Assembly: GCF_003971065.1 (NCBI RefSeq) | Contig: NZ_RYDV01000001.1 | Span: forward strand, 682,001-746,000 | Reading direction: 5' to 3' | Source: Candidimonas sp. SYP-B2681 | GTDB taxonomy: Bacteria; Pseudomonadota; Gammaproteobacteria; Burkholderiales; Burkholderiaceae_B | Length of the DNA stretch: 64,000 bases | Shown here: one piece after another, positions 9,502 through 18,459 of the stretch | How positions within the stretch are numbered: the first letter of the stretch is position 1 | How the letters are laid out: each line of letters starts with the position of its first letter | Notes under the pieces: generated by a model | The model's input: the letters and a program-made list of their open reading frames with translations, nothing else | The model's database searches: none | Told to the model about the DNA's origin: nothing | Made by a program: the position numbers and the translations under genes

Positions 9502-10803
9502 TTACCTCCTACTACCACCCCGGCCGCCGCCGGAAGCCCTGCCGCCGCCACCGGAGGGCCGGCTGGCGCTGGAGGAGCGGCTGGCGCTGGAAGGTCCGCT
9601 GGCGCGAGTCTGAGCCGTATGGCCTTGACGACTTTGTTGGCGTGCTTGTTCGCCGTTACCCGCGTCGCGGACGGCGGAGCTTCGATTCATGTCGCGCGAG
9701 CGGTCCTGCGCTGCCACCCTGTCTGCATTTTGACGATCGGCAGCGCTACGGTTATTGCTGGTACCCGTATTCGATCTGGCGTCGCTTCGACCGCCGGGAC
9801 TCCCACCAGCATCTTGCCGTTGCCTTGTTGTCCCGGTTCCTCGGGTAGATTGGCCTGTCTGCCGCTCAACACTCTGCGCGGCGCGATCGCGCGCAACGTC
9901 GCGTGACTGCACGCTCGGAGAGCGGTTGTTCAACCCGGCCTGGCGTTGCGTCTCGTTTCTAGTGCGAACAGCGGGATCGCGATAAGGCGTGCTCCCGCGG
10001 TTGGCCGCGTTATGTTCCCATTTAGCTCTTGCGTTGTTGCTGTTAATACGGTTGTTGGCGTTGATATTGTTATAACGATTAACATTGATGTCCACATCGT
10101 TGCTTCCCCAGTTAAACCCTCCCCAAAGGGAATTTACAGCCCCCACCGCCAGACCGAAGCCGACACCGGCGACCAGTGAAGTAGCGAATACCGATCCCGG
10201 CGGAGCAGGGTAGTAGTAGGGAGGATACGCCTGGTAAGGCCAAGCTCCATATACGGTAGTGGAATCATATACGGGGACATACACGGTCTGTGGATCGGTG
10301 GGCTCAATTTTCACAATAGTAGAACTGCCGCTCGTATCGGTCACCACTTTCTGTTGCTTGCCAGATTCCAGATTGCCTGCTTTTTTTGCTTGGGCTCGCA
10401 ACCGTTGTACCGAACTCATTACATCCTCGGGCTGCGCCAAAAAAGTATCGCCCAGTGATTGGGTCCATTTAGGTTGCCGCCCAAGCAAGTCGATTACCGA
10501 TGGAAAGGCGGTTAGAGACTTTACGCTGGGATCCCACGATTCGCCCTCCACGGCCTTGGCGGCTGCATCGCCTGACAGCGATGTGTGGCTAGCCGACCAT
10601 GCCGCCGCTGCGGCGATGTCATCGGGATAGGTGGCAGCCATAAGGACCTGGGACAGCAAGGCATCGGGGTATAAGGCAATCGGCGCCAGCAATTGATCAA
10701 GCTGGGCATTATCTAGTTTGGTCTGCGCATAAGCCGGTTGCAATGCAAGCAGTAAGAAGCAAGTCCAAACAGCGCTAAACATCAATCGCAGTACCCGTTT
10801 CAT
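9502..10803 (-). CDS. DUF3300 family secreted protein with low-complexity tail
   Basis: 433 residues from the ATG at 10803, preceded by AGGAGA. The frame is open 38 codons further up. A signal peptide ends at AYAQT. The N-terminal half carries the DUF3300 signature (LDQLLAPIALYPDALLSQVL, then MAATYP, WDPSVKSLTAFP, QTVYVPVYD). A short hydrophobic Gly-rich segment follows, then an Asn-rich tract, and the last 170 residues are a low-complexity Arg/Ser/Gln/Gly-rich tail ending GGRGGSRR. The tail looks disordered and strongly basic, suggesting binding to polyanionic surfaces; that is inference. Operon partner is DUF2950. Confidence 0.9.
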   Translation of the reverse strand: MKRVLRLMFSAVWTCFLLLALQPAYAQTKLDNAQLDQLLAPIALYPDALLSQVLMAATYPDDIAAAAAWSASHTSLSGDAAAKAVEGESWDPSVKSLTAFPSVIDLLGRQPKWTQSLGDTFLAQPEDVMSSVQRLRAQAKKAGNLESGKQQKVVTDTSGSSTIVKIEPTDPQTVYVPVYDSTTVYGAWPYQAYPPYYYPAPPGSVFATSLVAGVGFGLAVGAVNSLWGGFNWGSNDVDINVNRYNNINANNRINSNNARAKWEHNAANRGSTPYRDPAVRTRNETQRQAGLNNRSPSVQSRDVARDRAAQSVERQTGQSTRGTGTTRQRQDAGGSPGGRSDARSNTGTSNNRSAADRQNADRVAAQDRSRDMNRSSAVRDAGNGEQARQQSRQGHTAQTRASGPSSASRSSSASRPSGGGGRASGGGRGGSRR

Positions 10804-10920
10804 AGACGTCTCCTGCAAGGAAAGCCAATCGGTACCCATACTGATCTGTAAAAGAATACTCGCTTGACGAGAAGTGTCAAGAAGTGGTGTCACGCGGTTA
10901 GTTATTCCCGAGCGCATATT

Positions 10921-11892
10921 TTAGAAACTCACGGCCAAGCCTACCGAAAAGCCCGATATATTATTTCCAAATACATAGCGCCCTACAAGGCGGGTACGCG
11001 TGATGATCATGTTATAGGCACTGGAATCGAGCTCCAGGCCGATCCCGATCGAGGTCAAGCGATCAAAACCCAAAATGCCGCGTTGATCGCCCAAGAATTC
11101 GGAATGGGTCAGCTCCAACACATAGCGTAGCGGCCGCTGCAGCAGCACTATCCCTGTTGGCGCCCGGTAGCGCGCCCAAAGATTGGCGGACTGCGCCGTG
11201 GCCCGACCGCGCACGGCGGCAGAACTGTTGAAACTCTTTAGCCGGATGTCGGAATAGCGCAGCTCTACATCAACTTCGTAGCCCGGCCGGGAGAGCTCAT
11301 AATCCAGCATCACCGATCCACCAAGGCCATAAGCGTTGAGCGAGCCTCGGTCCAGAAACTCGAAGTCCTTGCCAGTCTGGCGCCCCGCATACCTACTGGC
11401 CACGCCCAGGTCGCTCACGACTTTGCCGAGCGAGAAATTGAAGATCGGTCGCAGTTTCAGCTCATCGGTCAGCTTGAAGTCCCATCCAATACCACCAGTG
11501 GCGGAGATGCTGTTCCATTTGGTCGGAATGCGGCGCACTTCTGCGCCTTCGGTAGCAACAAAAGTCGGATCGTAGCGGCTGGCAGCCAGCACGCCTTCCA
11601 GATAAACGGGGAAGGAATCGGAAAACGTATCGCCACCACCAAGCTGAGTCATGAAGAACTCGTTCGACCCCGAGGTCGACTCACCGCCACTGTTGATGCT
11701 TAAAGAACTAGTCGTGATGTCCGGGACGATGGAAAACGACATCAGCGCCAGTACGCCGTTGGCGCGCTTCTGCAAATCATCGCGGTTCAGGCGTAAGCCC
11801 TGCTGGCTCCACGCGGAGACCGGCAGGCCACAAGCAGCCATCGCCAGAAGCCAGATTCCAAGGCGCATGGCCGTGCTCATTGCCGCCGTCAT
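10921..11892 (-). CDS. Outer-membrane beta-barrel protein, unknown function
   Basis: 323 residues from the ATG at 11892, which follows GGGGG at proper distance; an ATG four codons earlier is less well placed. A signal peptide ends near VSAWSQQ. The mature protein has alternating hydrophobic strands, aromatic girdle residues and a C-terminal Phe (VGLAVSF), the usual Bam recognition pattern. It resembles conserved hypothetical outer-membrane proteins of Burkholderiales. A frameshifted relic of its C-terminus lies at 42353-42478. It is on the same strand as, and 117 bp upstream of, the DUF3300 gene. Confidence 0.8.
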   Translation of the reverse strand: MTAAMSTAMRLGIWLLAMAACGLPVSAWSQQGLRLNRDDLQKRANGVLALMSFSIVPDITTSSLSINSGGESTSGSNEFFMTQLGGGDTFSDSFPVYLEGVLAASRYDPTFVATEGAEVRRIPTKWNSISATGGIGWDFKLTDELKLRPIFNFSLGKVVSDLGVASRYAGRQTGKDFEFLDRGSLNAYGLGGSVMLDYELSRPGYEVDVELRYSDIRLKSFNSSAAVRGRATAQSANLWARYRAPTGIVLLQRPLRYVLELTHSEFLGDQRGILGFDRLTSIGIGLELDSSAYNMIITRTRLVGRYVFGNNISGFSVGLAVSF

Positions 11893-11973
11893 GCGTTCCC
11901 CCATTTTTCACTATGGACTCCAATCGCTCTTACTTGATCGCGCCAAGTAGGTCGACCCAATATTTCTATATTG

Positions 11974-13146
11974 CTATAACAACGCCGTCACAAGCTTGAT
12001 AAGAGTGCTGCGAAGAGGCCATTGAGTTGCCACTACGATCAACATGGGAACAGCTGTAGGTACCGCTACCATTAAGAACGCAGTCCTGCCAAAGACGATC
12101 GGACGCATCGCTTTAGCCGCTTGATATAGCGTCTGTATATCGGCTGAAGGGCCGAGTTCAGGCGCATCAAGTACAGGGGCATTTTCTATTTTCTTTCCTT
12201 GTATCCATCGCCCATACACCATGCGGCCGTGTTCCGTAAGTAATGCGCCATAATCAAGAAATGCACGTTTTTTTGTTTCTAGCAGCAGGGGAGAGAAGAA
12301 AAGCAACGGAATCAAAATTAAAACAACCAATATAACGACGAGCATCCCCATTTGAATATAGAGCGATGGGACCTGTAACCCGTGATGAATCACACGATGC
12401 GCCCAGGATGCAGCAAGTACAGCAGAAACAGCGAATGCAAAAGGGCTAAACACGATAGCTAACCGTTCGATAAAGCCCAACCCCCCAACTCCATCAGGGT
12501 GAGCTGGCACTAGTCTTAACGGCAACCTTGCAATGCGAAAGAACACAATACTTGCGAGGACCAATCTCCACAACCATGCGAATAAAAGAATGGCAAACAT
12601 AGGCCTAACCACTAGCAGGAACCACCAGGCTCCGAAACCGCGCCGATCAACCTCCATGCCAGCCCACGAGACTTCATCAGGATTAGGCGACATAGATATA
12701 GCAACCGTCCAAGCAACGACTAGTCCGAAAATAACAATCCACGGATAGACTCGATCGCGTAGGCGCATCGAATCAGCGATAATATTTCGGAACTTTGGTT
12801 CTAATTTTTCATCAATTAAACCTGTGCGCAAGAACTGGGCAAGGCAGCTTGGGATAATAGTGTGTGCGCTTGCTTCTGCCATGACCAATAATGGAATGGC
12901 TATCAAGCATCTGACATGGACTCCATAGTGCCCAGCCAAGGCTTCGGGGTCGTCGTCAGACATCATGCGTCCTGTTAACAATGCCCAGATAACAATAGGT
13001 ATCCAGCAGAATAGACTGTAAATTATTGCGCGCTGCAAAATGCCACTTCCGCTAGCGGGGATCAGGCCGATGGTTCGCTGAAGACGAAACAGCGCGTCAT
13101 CGCGTACTAATGAGAAGGATTCCAGATCCGATTGACAGTGGCTCAT
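11974..13146 (-). CDS. Polytopic inner-membrane protein, unknown function
   Basis: 390 residues with about seven to eight membrane segments (for example 44-62, 82-100, 140-158, 180-210, 235-252, 270-295 and 355-375). A charged cytoplasmic stretch between the last segments contains KKRAFLDYG and GRWIQGKK. The start at 13146 has AGGA eight bases upstream, and an ATG seven codons earlier lacks one. No transporter or enzyme signature was recognised. It sits between two beta-barrel genes on the same strand, so a role in envelope traffic with them is possible but unproven. Confidence 0.7.
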   Translation of the reverse strand: MSHCQSDLESFSLVRDDALFRLQRTIGLIPASGSGILQRAIIYSLFCWIPIVIWALLTGRMMSDDDPEALAGHYGVHVRCLIAIPLLVMAEASAHTIIPSCLAQFLRTGLIDEKLEPKFRNIIADSMRLRDRVYPWIVIFGLVVAWTVAISMSPNPDEVSWAGMEVDRRGFGAWWFLLVVRPMFAILLFAWLWRLVLASIVFFRIARLPLRLVPAHPDGVGGLGFIERLAIVFSPFAFAVSAVLAASWAHRVIHHGLQVPSLYIQMGMLVVILVVLILIPLLFFSPLLLETKKRAFLDYGALLTEHGRMVYGRWIQGKKIENAPVLDAPELGPSADIQTLYQAAKAMRPIVFGRTAFLMVAVPTAVPMLIVVATQWPLRSTLIKLVTALL

Positions 13147-13229
13147 AGGTATCTTCCTAAATTGCACAGCCTAGTTACAGGTTGTACCTGCACCATACAT
13201 GGGAGTGATGGCTGGTTCGAACCGGACGC

Positions 13230-14045
13230 TCAGAATCGAAATGTCGCACTCAGCGTCGGACCGCTGAAACTGAATTTCTGCATTAGCTTGTTACTGCCCT
13301 GGTCATAGTAAAGATGGCGATAAGACAATTCCACATCGCCCCAGCCCATTGTGTAACCCAGTCCAACCAACGCCTGCCAGGTCAGCGACGAAGAACCAGC
13401 GCCAACGTCTAGGTAGTAAGGAATAAACCAATTACCCTCCCCAAGACGATATCGGCCTTTAACACCAACGATGCCATCGATAAGATCTTCCTTCTGTGTA
13501 CGACTTCCCGAGCGCGAAAGTTGACCGCTCGGCCCGCTGAACTGCCAATCAAGTGACGCTTTGACCTTGAAGTACCGGAACCCGCCCAGAACATCCATGG
13601 ACGCATTTGGCGTATTGATCACATTGTAAAAGCCACCGAGCTGCCAGATCACCCCACTCAACTCTGTTTTAGTTCCCGTATCGATCGGTACTGACCGTCC
13701 CTGAGGACCGTTGATTGACTTCACCTTGCTATCACCTGCCGAAATATCAAGATAAACGATATCCGTCAACACCCCCCATCTGCTCTTACGGGCCTCAGCG
13801 CTGAACATCATGGCAAAGTCGAGGGATGACAGATAGTCGCTGGGGCGGCTCTTGACTTCGACGCGGTTACCCGAACCTCGTGGAACTTGAAACCTGGAGT
13901 CACCACTCACCGTCGCCCCCCAAAGATAGGGCGTAACCGAAAACTGCCAGGCGTCTAATTCTGTCTCGGAGGCACACGCGTGCGTTAGGGGCGCCAGCAA
14001 TGCACAGGTCGAAGCAATGATTTGAATTCGAGTTAATCCACCCAT
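13230..14045 (-). CDS. Outer-membrane beta-barrel protein, unknown function
   Basis: 271 residues from the ATG at 14045, preceded by AGGGG. The longer open frame upstream is a patatin relic, not part of this protein. A signal peptide ends at HACAS. The mature part begins WQFSVTPYLWGATVSG and has repeated amphipathic strands such as WGVLTDIVYLDI and WQALVGLGYTMGW. It ends in Phe (LSATFRF), as in eight- to twelve-stranded outer-membrane barrels that respond to hydrophobic compounds. Located directly downstream of the DUF3604 gene and the patatin remnant. Confidence 0.8.
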   Translation of the reverse strand: MGGLTRIQIIASTCALLAPLTHACASETELDAWQFSVTPYLWGATVSGDSRFQVPRGSGNRVEVKSRPSDYLSSLDFAMMFSAEARKSRWGVLTDIVYLDISAGDSKVKSINGPQGRSVPIDTGTKTELSGVIWQLGGFYNVINTPNASMDVLGGFRYFKVKASLDWQFSGPSGQLSRSGSRTQKEDLIDGIVGVKGRYRLGEGNWFIPYYLDVGAGSSSLTWQALVGLGYTMGWGDVELSYRHLYYDQGSNKLMQKFSFSGPTLSATFRF

Positions 14046-14268
14046 ATGGACCCCTTTTTTCAAGATGACTCGTCGAGTATCGCCAAAGCTGAGGTGCTTC
14101 GAGTTGGCTAAACTTGCTTCCAACTGCGCAAGAAGCTTCAGCGTAGCGCGCACTCCAATATTGTCGGAAATGCCCCCATCGACCAATTGAATATAGGGGT
14201 GCTCTTTACTGTTCTGAAAGTTTTGCATTTCACGATACCGTTGGTAGACTCGGTCAGAAGAACGCGCC
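14046..14268 (-). pseudogene. Remnant of the middle of a patatin gene
   Basis: The minus strand here encodes YQRYREMQNFQNSKEHPYI, QLVDGGISDNIGVRA and FGDTRRVIL, matching residues about 268-320 of the intact patatin encoded at 6111-7550. The Ser-nucleophile half and the C-terminus are missing. It runs in frame into the following beta-barrel gene, which makes that ORF look artificially long. Its position just after DUF3604 shows the ancestral order DUF3604-patatin. Confidence 0.85.
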
Positions 14269-14288
14269 TATTTGGCTGCATTGTCAGC

Positions 14289-16238
14289 TTATGGTGTATA
14301 CCAAATAGGTGAGGTGTAAGCGCGCTCCTGCAAAGTCATGGTCGTACCAGGCAACGGCTTGGTGCCGAATCGTTTGGCGTCGTACGCGGTCCATCGGGGG
14401 GTAGGAATCTCAAGCACACGGCCGTAGTAAAAGGCGGGGTCGCTAGCGCTGAAATCCGGATCCTTCCAAACCGCAATAAGCTCGGATACTCCAATCGTAT
14501 TGGTCCATGTGGCATTCTCGACGTCTACAGTCGTACCGACATCGGGCAACTTACCTGTTTTCGGGTCTGGGCTTCTATCGCCCGACCAGGCGATGTCGTA
14601 GACCTTCTCGTGCAGTTCACCGGCCTTATCTAGCCAGCCCTTAACAATCTGGTAGCGGTCGAGATTGGCGCCTATCGGGTCCTTGAGCGCTGCCACCAGG
14701 AAGGTCGGTGCCTTGCCTTCCGGAGCGGCATGCAAATCGCCGCCCATTGGTACACCCTTGGTGTAGCCAACCTGCGCTGGCAGACGACTGTTGGCGTCTT
14801 GCTCCTCGAAATCGAAACCACCGAATAAACGAACTGCCATTCGTGGGCCGGTAGTAGCAAAGGTCTCGCGCCGTTCCATGGCGTCGAAGATCGCTTCGCG
14901 CGTGTTCTCGGTCGCCCAGACAGCGGCGTACCCCGAGGCTGACACTTCCCAATCCATGATGGTCACGCCGGTCTTCGGGTGGTGGAAAAAGGTTTTGATC
15001 ATGCGCTCCGGGCTGGGCTCCTGCGGCGTAGTCTTGCCAAAGAAATTTTCTTCCTCCATCGCAGCGAGACCATTATGCGCATCGCTGCTACCAATCAAGC
15101 CAAATTTATATGGGTTAGTACCCAACTCTTTTTCGAGCAGCAGACCGCTCTTCAAGCCCGCGCGAGCGTACTCGTACTGAAGCATATCGGTCGTCTTGAC
15201 CTCACTGCCATCAAGGTTGCCTTTATCCCAGCGTTCGAAATTGGCGAACTCATCGTTGGGTGAGAGAAACGGATGCGCTTCGCCGTCACCTTTGGTTTGT
15301 GTGACTTCATAGAGCCGTTCCCACTTGGCGCGTGTCTGAGCATACGCGTTGTCAAATTTCTTACCGAAGGCCTCGACGGTCGGGAACATGCGACCATTGG
15401 AGAGGTTGCCATTGTGCGCGATGGCCAGCACGTTACCGCCTGTCTTTTCTTCGTATGCCGCCATCCACTTCCATAAATCCACGGGGTTGTCGCTGCCCAG
15501 CGGCTTCATAGTGGTATACGGCTCGACCAGGCTAGCCTTTTCGGCGCTGTCGCGAAAGATGACATTTCGGTGCAGGTTGTTGCCGCCGGTATTCGAGGTC
15601 CATTCATAGCCAATAAAGGCAGTGAAGCGGCCGGGATCATTTGCTTCTTCCGCCGCCTTGATGGTTTCCTGCCATGCGCCCTGGTAGGCCGGTGTACCCG
15701 GAACTGGCAAGATAGCCTTGGAAATAGTGCCCTTGCCAAAATTCTGAATAATGTCGATAGCGGCATCGGCACCTTTTCCCGAACGGATCATTTCATTCCA
15801 TTTTCTTCCTTGCGGGTCTGCAAGCATCGGGGGGGCACCAGCCAGAATTTGCGGGAAGAAGCCCATTCCATCGGAATGGTCAGCCACGACAAGAAAGTCG
15901 AGCGGACGCGAAAGCTTGGCCTCTTGGCCGTTCGAGGCTGTGACCTGATTGCCCTTAGCAAAGTGATAGGCATCACGTGGCCCAAGCCGCGCGCCAAAGG
16001 CTCCGGCATCCATCGAAAATGACGTATGCAGATGCGTATCGCCGAAAAAAGGGCGCGTGGGGTAGTTCCGACCTACATAAGGTGAGTAGATGACCTGGGA
16101 GGAGTGCCCCCGCTGTGCAGCCTCCTTGTCGGGTGCGGGAAGTCCGCTTGAACTTTCCTCAGCGGCCAATACTGGCATAGTGAACCCACTGGTAACGAAG
16201 ATAGCGGCAACGGCCGGTTGTAGCAATCGGATTTTCAT
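14289..16238 (-). CDS. DUF3604 family periplasmic metal-dependent (PHP-like) protein
   Basis: 649 residues with a signal peptide cleaved around LAAEE (residue 26). The N-terminus has FGDTHLHTSFSMD with D67, H69 and H71, the first metal-binding motif of PHP-type phosphoesterase folds. Further matching motifs are VVADHSDGMGF, IAHNGNLSNG and IGSSDAHNGL, which together fit a multinuclear metal site. This is the DUF3604 family, often encoded beside sulfatases and outer-membrane proteins; the substrate is not established. AGGGGG precedes the ATG. It follows the parvulin and HupE/UreJ genes with a 32-bp gap and is probably their operon partner. Confidence 0.9.
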   Translation of the reverse strand: MKIRLLQPAVAAIFVTSGFTMPVLAAEESSSGLPAPDKEAAQRGHSSQVIYSPYVGRNYPTRPFFGDTHLHTSFSMDAGAFGARLGPRDAYHFAKGNQVTASNGQEAKLSRPLDFLVVADHSDGMGFFPQILAGAPPMLADPQGRKWNEMIRSGKGADAAIDIIQNFGKGTISKAILPVPGTPAYQGAWQETIKAAEEANDPGRFTAFIGYEWTSNTGGNNLHRNVIFRDSAEKASLVEPYTTMKPLGSDNPVDLWKWMAAYEEKTGGNVLAIAHNGNLSNGRMFPTVEAFGKKFDNAYAQTRAKWERLYEVTQTKGDGEAHPFLSPNDEFANFERWDKGNLDGSEVKTTDMLQYEYARAGLKSGLLLEKELGTNPYKFGLIGSSDAHNGLAAMEEENFFGKTTPQEPSPERMIKTFFHHPKTGVTIMDWEVSASGYAAVWATENTREAIFDAMERRETFATTGPRMAVRLFGGFDFEEQDANSRLPAQVGYTKGVPMGGDLHAAPEGKAPTFLVAALKDPIGANLDRYQIVKGWLDKAGELHEKVYDIAWSGDRSPDPKTGKLPDVGTTVDVENATWTNTIGVSELIAVWKDPDFSASDPAFYYGRVLEIPTPRWTAYDAKRFGTKPLPGTTMTLQERAYTSPIWYTP

Positions 16239-16270
16239 GTCGACCCCCTAAGGGTTAAGTCCTAACATGG

Positions 16271-17260
16271 TTAGAAGGCAGCGATGCGTTGGAAAACCCA
16301 AAACATTGCCACGCCGCCGATGGCGTAGGGCGGGATAAGTCCAGACCAGCGGGGAAAACGAAACCGCACGCGTCGGATCAGCCAAATCACGCCCAGAACA
16401 ACAGCAATAAACAGCAGCTGACCGACTTCCACGCCTATATTGAAGAACAGCAGCGCCATCGGGATGTTCCCCGTCGGCAAGCCGACCTGGCTCAGGGCAC
16501 CAGCGAAGCCGAATCCATGCAGCAGACCAAAGATAAACGCGACGATCCATGGAGCGCGGGCGTAAAGTCCCTCACGTCCATTTCGACCACGAATAATTTC
16601 CGCAGCGACAAACACGATAGAAAGGGCGATCACTGCCTCGACGGGCGGCACCGGAACGCGCACCCAGCCCAGCGTCGCGGCGGCCAAGGTGCAGCTGTGG
16701 GACAAGGTGAACGCGGTAATCGTGCCCAGCAACCGCTTCCAGTCGATAGCGATAAGCACTAGAGCTAGGACGAACAGCAGATGGTCTACGCCCAATAAGA
16801 TATGTTCGACACCGAGCTTCAGGTACTCCGTGGCGACAGACCATTGCGACTGCCGAGCAGGAATCGTCGCGGCTGGTTCTTGCGGCGTTAGCCGACGCAG
16901 CCAGTCTGTGCCATCGGTGAACTCAATGCGGACGAGTGTATCTGTCATCGTTGCATCAAGCCCCTGGATGCGTAGCGCCTGACCCCGCAAGGTCTGCTTG
17001 GTGCTAATCCGCCAAGTCTGTATTGCTGCACCCCCTCTGGTGCGCGTCGCGACGGGCGTGACATTCTCGACGCTCGCAGAGAACACTGGCGAAAGTGCTA
17101 GGCGCATCTCGCCACGCATGGGTGTCTTCCAAAGCACAGCAAACTCGCCGGACGGGAGTTCACGCAACTCTAGATAAGCTGGTCGCACTTCATGCGTGTA
17201 GGAGGGGAGTGGGGCGAATAGCACCACCAATAACACGAGTACGCGCCAGTAAATAGTCAT
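16271..17260 (-). CDS. HupE/UreJ-like membrane protein
   Basis: 329 residues. A signal peptide (to about residue 22) leads into a periplasmic beta-rich domain at 23-130, then six or seven membrane segments. The family's His-containing motifs are present: GVEHILLGVDHLLFVLAL, FTLSHSCTLA and FGLLHGFGFAGAL. Members of the HupE/UreJ superfamily are implicated in nickel or other metal movement, but this longer form with a periplasmic domain has no proven substrate. Its ATG overlaps the parvulin stop by 4 bp, which indicates translational coupling. A metal supply role for the DUF3604 metalloenzyme downstream is my inference. Confidence 0.85.
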   Translation of the reverse strand: MTIYWRVLVLLVVLFAPLPSYTHEVRPAYLELRELPSGEFAVLWKTPMRGEMRLALSPVFSASVENVTPVATRTRGGAAIQTWRISTKQTLRGQALRIQGLDATMTDTLVRIEFTDGTDWLRRLTPQEPAATIPARQSQWSVATEYLKLGVEHILLGVDHLLFVLALVLIAIDWKRLLGTITAFTLSHSCTLAAATLGWVRVPVPPVEAVIALSIVFVAAEIIRGRNGREGLYARAPWIVAFIFGLLHGFGFAGALSQVGLPTGNIPMALLFFNIGVEVGQLLFIAVVLGVIWLIRRVRFRFPRWSGLIPPYAIGGVAMFWVFQRIAAF

Positions 17261-18168
17261 CTGCCTGGACCCGTATGGACCACCAGAGGATCAATCAGCG
17301 TCTCGACACTTTCGTCTACTTCTACATTGTATTTTTTGCGCAGGTCGGCAAAGTAGAGTTCGAGACCTTCCTGACTCCGTTGCTGCTGCCACAAACTGGT
17401 CAATTCCTTCTTTACTGCGGAATATTCCTTCGGACGCGCCGCCTGCTTATCCGTCACGTGAACTAGATGCAGCCCTTGTCCCGATTTAATTGGCCCTTGC
17501 CAGGTGCCGGTCTCGAATGTGAATACCTGGCGTGCGAACTCCGGCCCCAAGATGCTCGCCACCGTCTGCTCGTCGACAGCGTCAAAGTCATACTGCCCGA
17601 GAAACCGGTCGCCAAAATCAGACAGGTTGATCGCAGTCTCAGACTGTGACAACTGAGACAAGACCGTGCGAGCGTCAGCCTGCGCGCGCTCACCGCGACG
17701 GTCAAGGTTGAAATAAACGTGGCTGAACGAGATTCGCGCCGGTATCTGGAATCGTTCGAGCTTTGTGGCGTAGAGGCTGTGCAGTTCTTCGTCACTCGGC
17801 TCACTTTGCTGCAACGTATCCCGAACCAAAAACTCCATCTTCTGTGCAAGGCGCCTTCGAACAATGGAGTCGTTCTCGTCCAATCCCAAGTCCAATGCCT
17901 CACGTGCCAACAACGACTCCTTAAGGTAGTCGGTTATAAGGCCGCGCAGTTCCAAGGGGGTAGGGGGATGTAGCCATTGCCGCGTCCACGTTTCCTTGAG
18001 CCAGTTCACATCAGCCGCGCTGACACGAACAATCTGCTTCTCATCGCTGGCTTCTGGATTCATCCAAGAGTACACAGCAAACAGCAGCGCCCCTATAACC
18101 AGAAAATGCACAAAAGGTTCTAGTAAGAGGTGCTTTATGGCGCGGAATGCATCGTGGTATTTATTCAT
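17257..18168 (-). CDS. Membrane-anchored parvulin-type peptidyl-prolyl isomerase
   Basis: 303 residues. A single membrane segment at about 17-34 anchors a periplasmic part. It has a helical SurA/PpiD-type chaperone N-domain (LLAREALDLGLDENDSIVRRRLAQKM), then a parvulin-like domain from about residue 140 (ARISFSHVYFNLDRRG, FGDRFLGQYDFDAVDEQTVASILG, WQGPIKSGQGLHLVHV). Such proteins fold or escort secreted proteins. It is first in a minus-strand operon with HupE/UreJ-like and DUF3604 genes, and the beta-barrel proteins downstream are plausible clients. A duplicated leader lies 58 bp upstream. Confidence 0.85.
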   Translation of the reverse strand: MNKYHDAFRAIKHLLLEPFVHFLVIGALLFAVYSWMNPEASDEKQIVRVSAADVNWLKETWTRQWLHPPTPLELRGLITDYLKESLLAREALDLGLDENDSIVRRRLAQKMEFLVRDTLQQSEPSDEELHSLYATKLERFQIPARISFSHVYFNLDRRGERAQADARTVLSQLSQSETAINLSDFGDRFLGQYDFDAVDEQTVASILGPEFARQVFTFETGTWQGPIKSGQGLHLVHVTDKQAARPKEYSAVKKELTSLWQQQRSQEGLELYFADLRKKYNVEVDESVETLIDPLVVHTGPGR

Positions 18169-18225
18169 TCATCCGGCCCAACACAAACTGTCCGTGGAAG
18201 TCGTGCGCTGACTTGCGTCGCAAAT

Positions 18226-18323
18226 GGGCTTAGAGCCAAGCATTCGCCTAATGCAAGATATGCGAAGTTATTATTGCGCTTGAAGGTGGTTTCTACTAGC
18301 CCAGTTTTGGTATGTAAATATTT
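18226..18323 (-). repeat. Duplicated operon leader, copy 2
   Basis: Upstream region of the parvulin-HupE-DUF3604 operon. It aligns with 7808-7905 over about 98 bp with several conserved blocks and is the likely promoter or leader. In copy 1 the same leader now precedes only a DUF3604 remnant and patatin. Confidence 0.8.
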
Positions 18324-18459
18324 CCAACTGAAGCCGATGAATTTCTATCCGTTCAACGAGATTGAAACGATTTCGCGGCCTCCGCTCCTGTTCATTACCG
18401 GCGAGTGAGCGCGTGCTATAGTTTTGGCAACTCCCGCCTTTTTTCGACTCCGCAAACCC

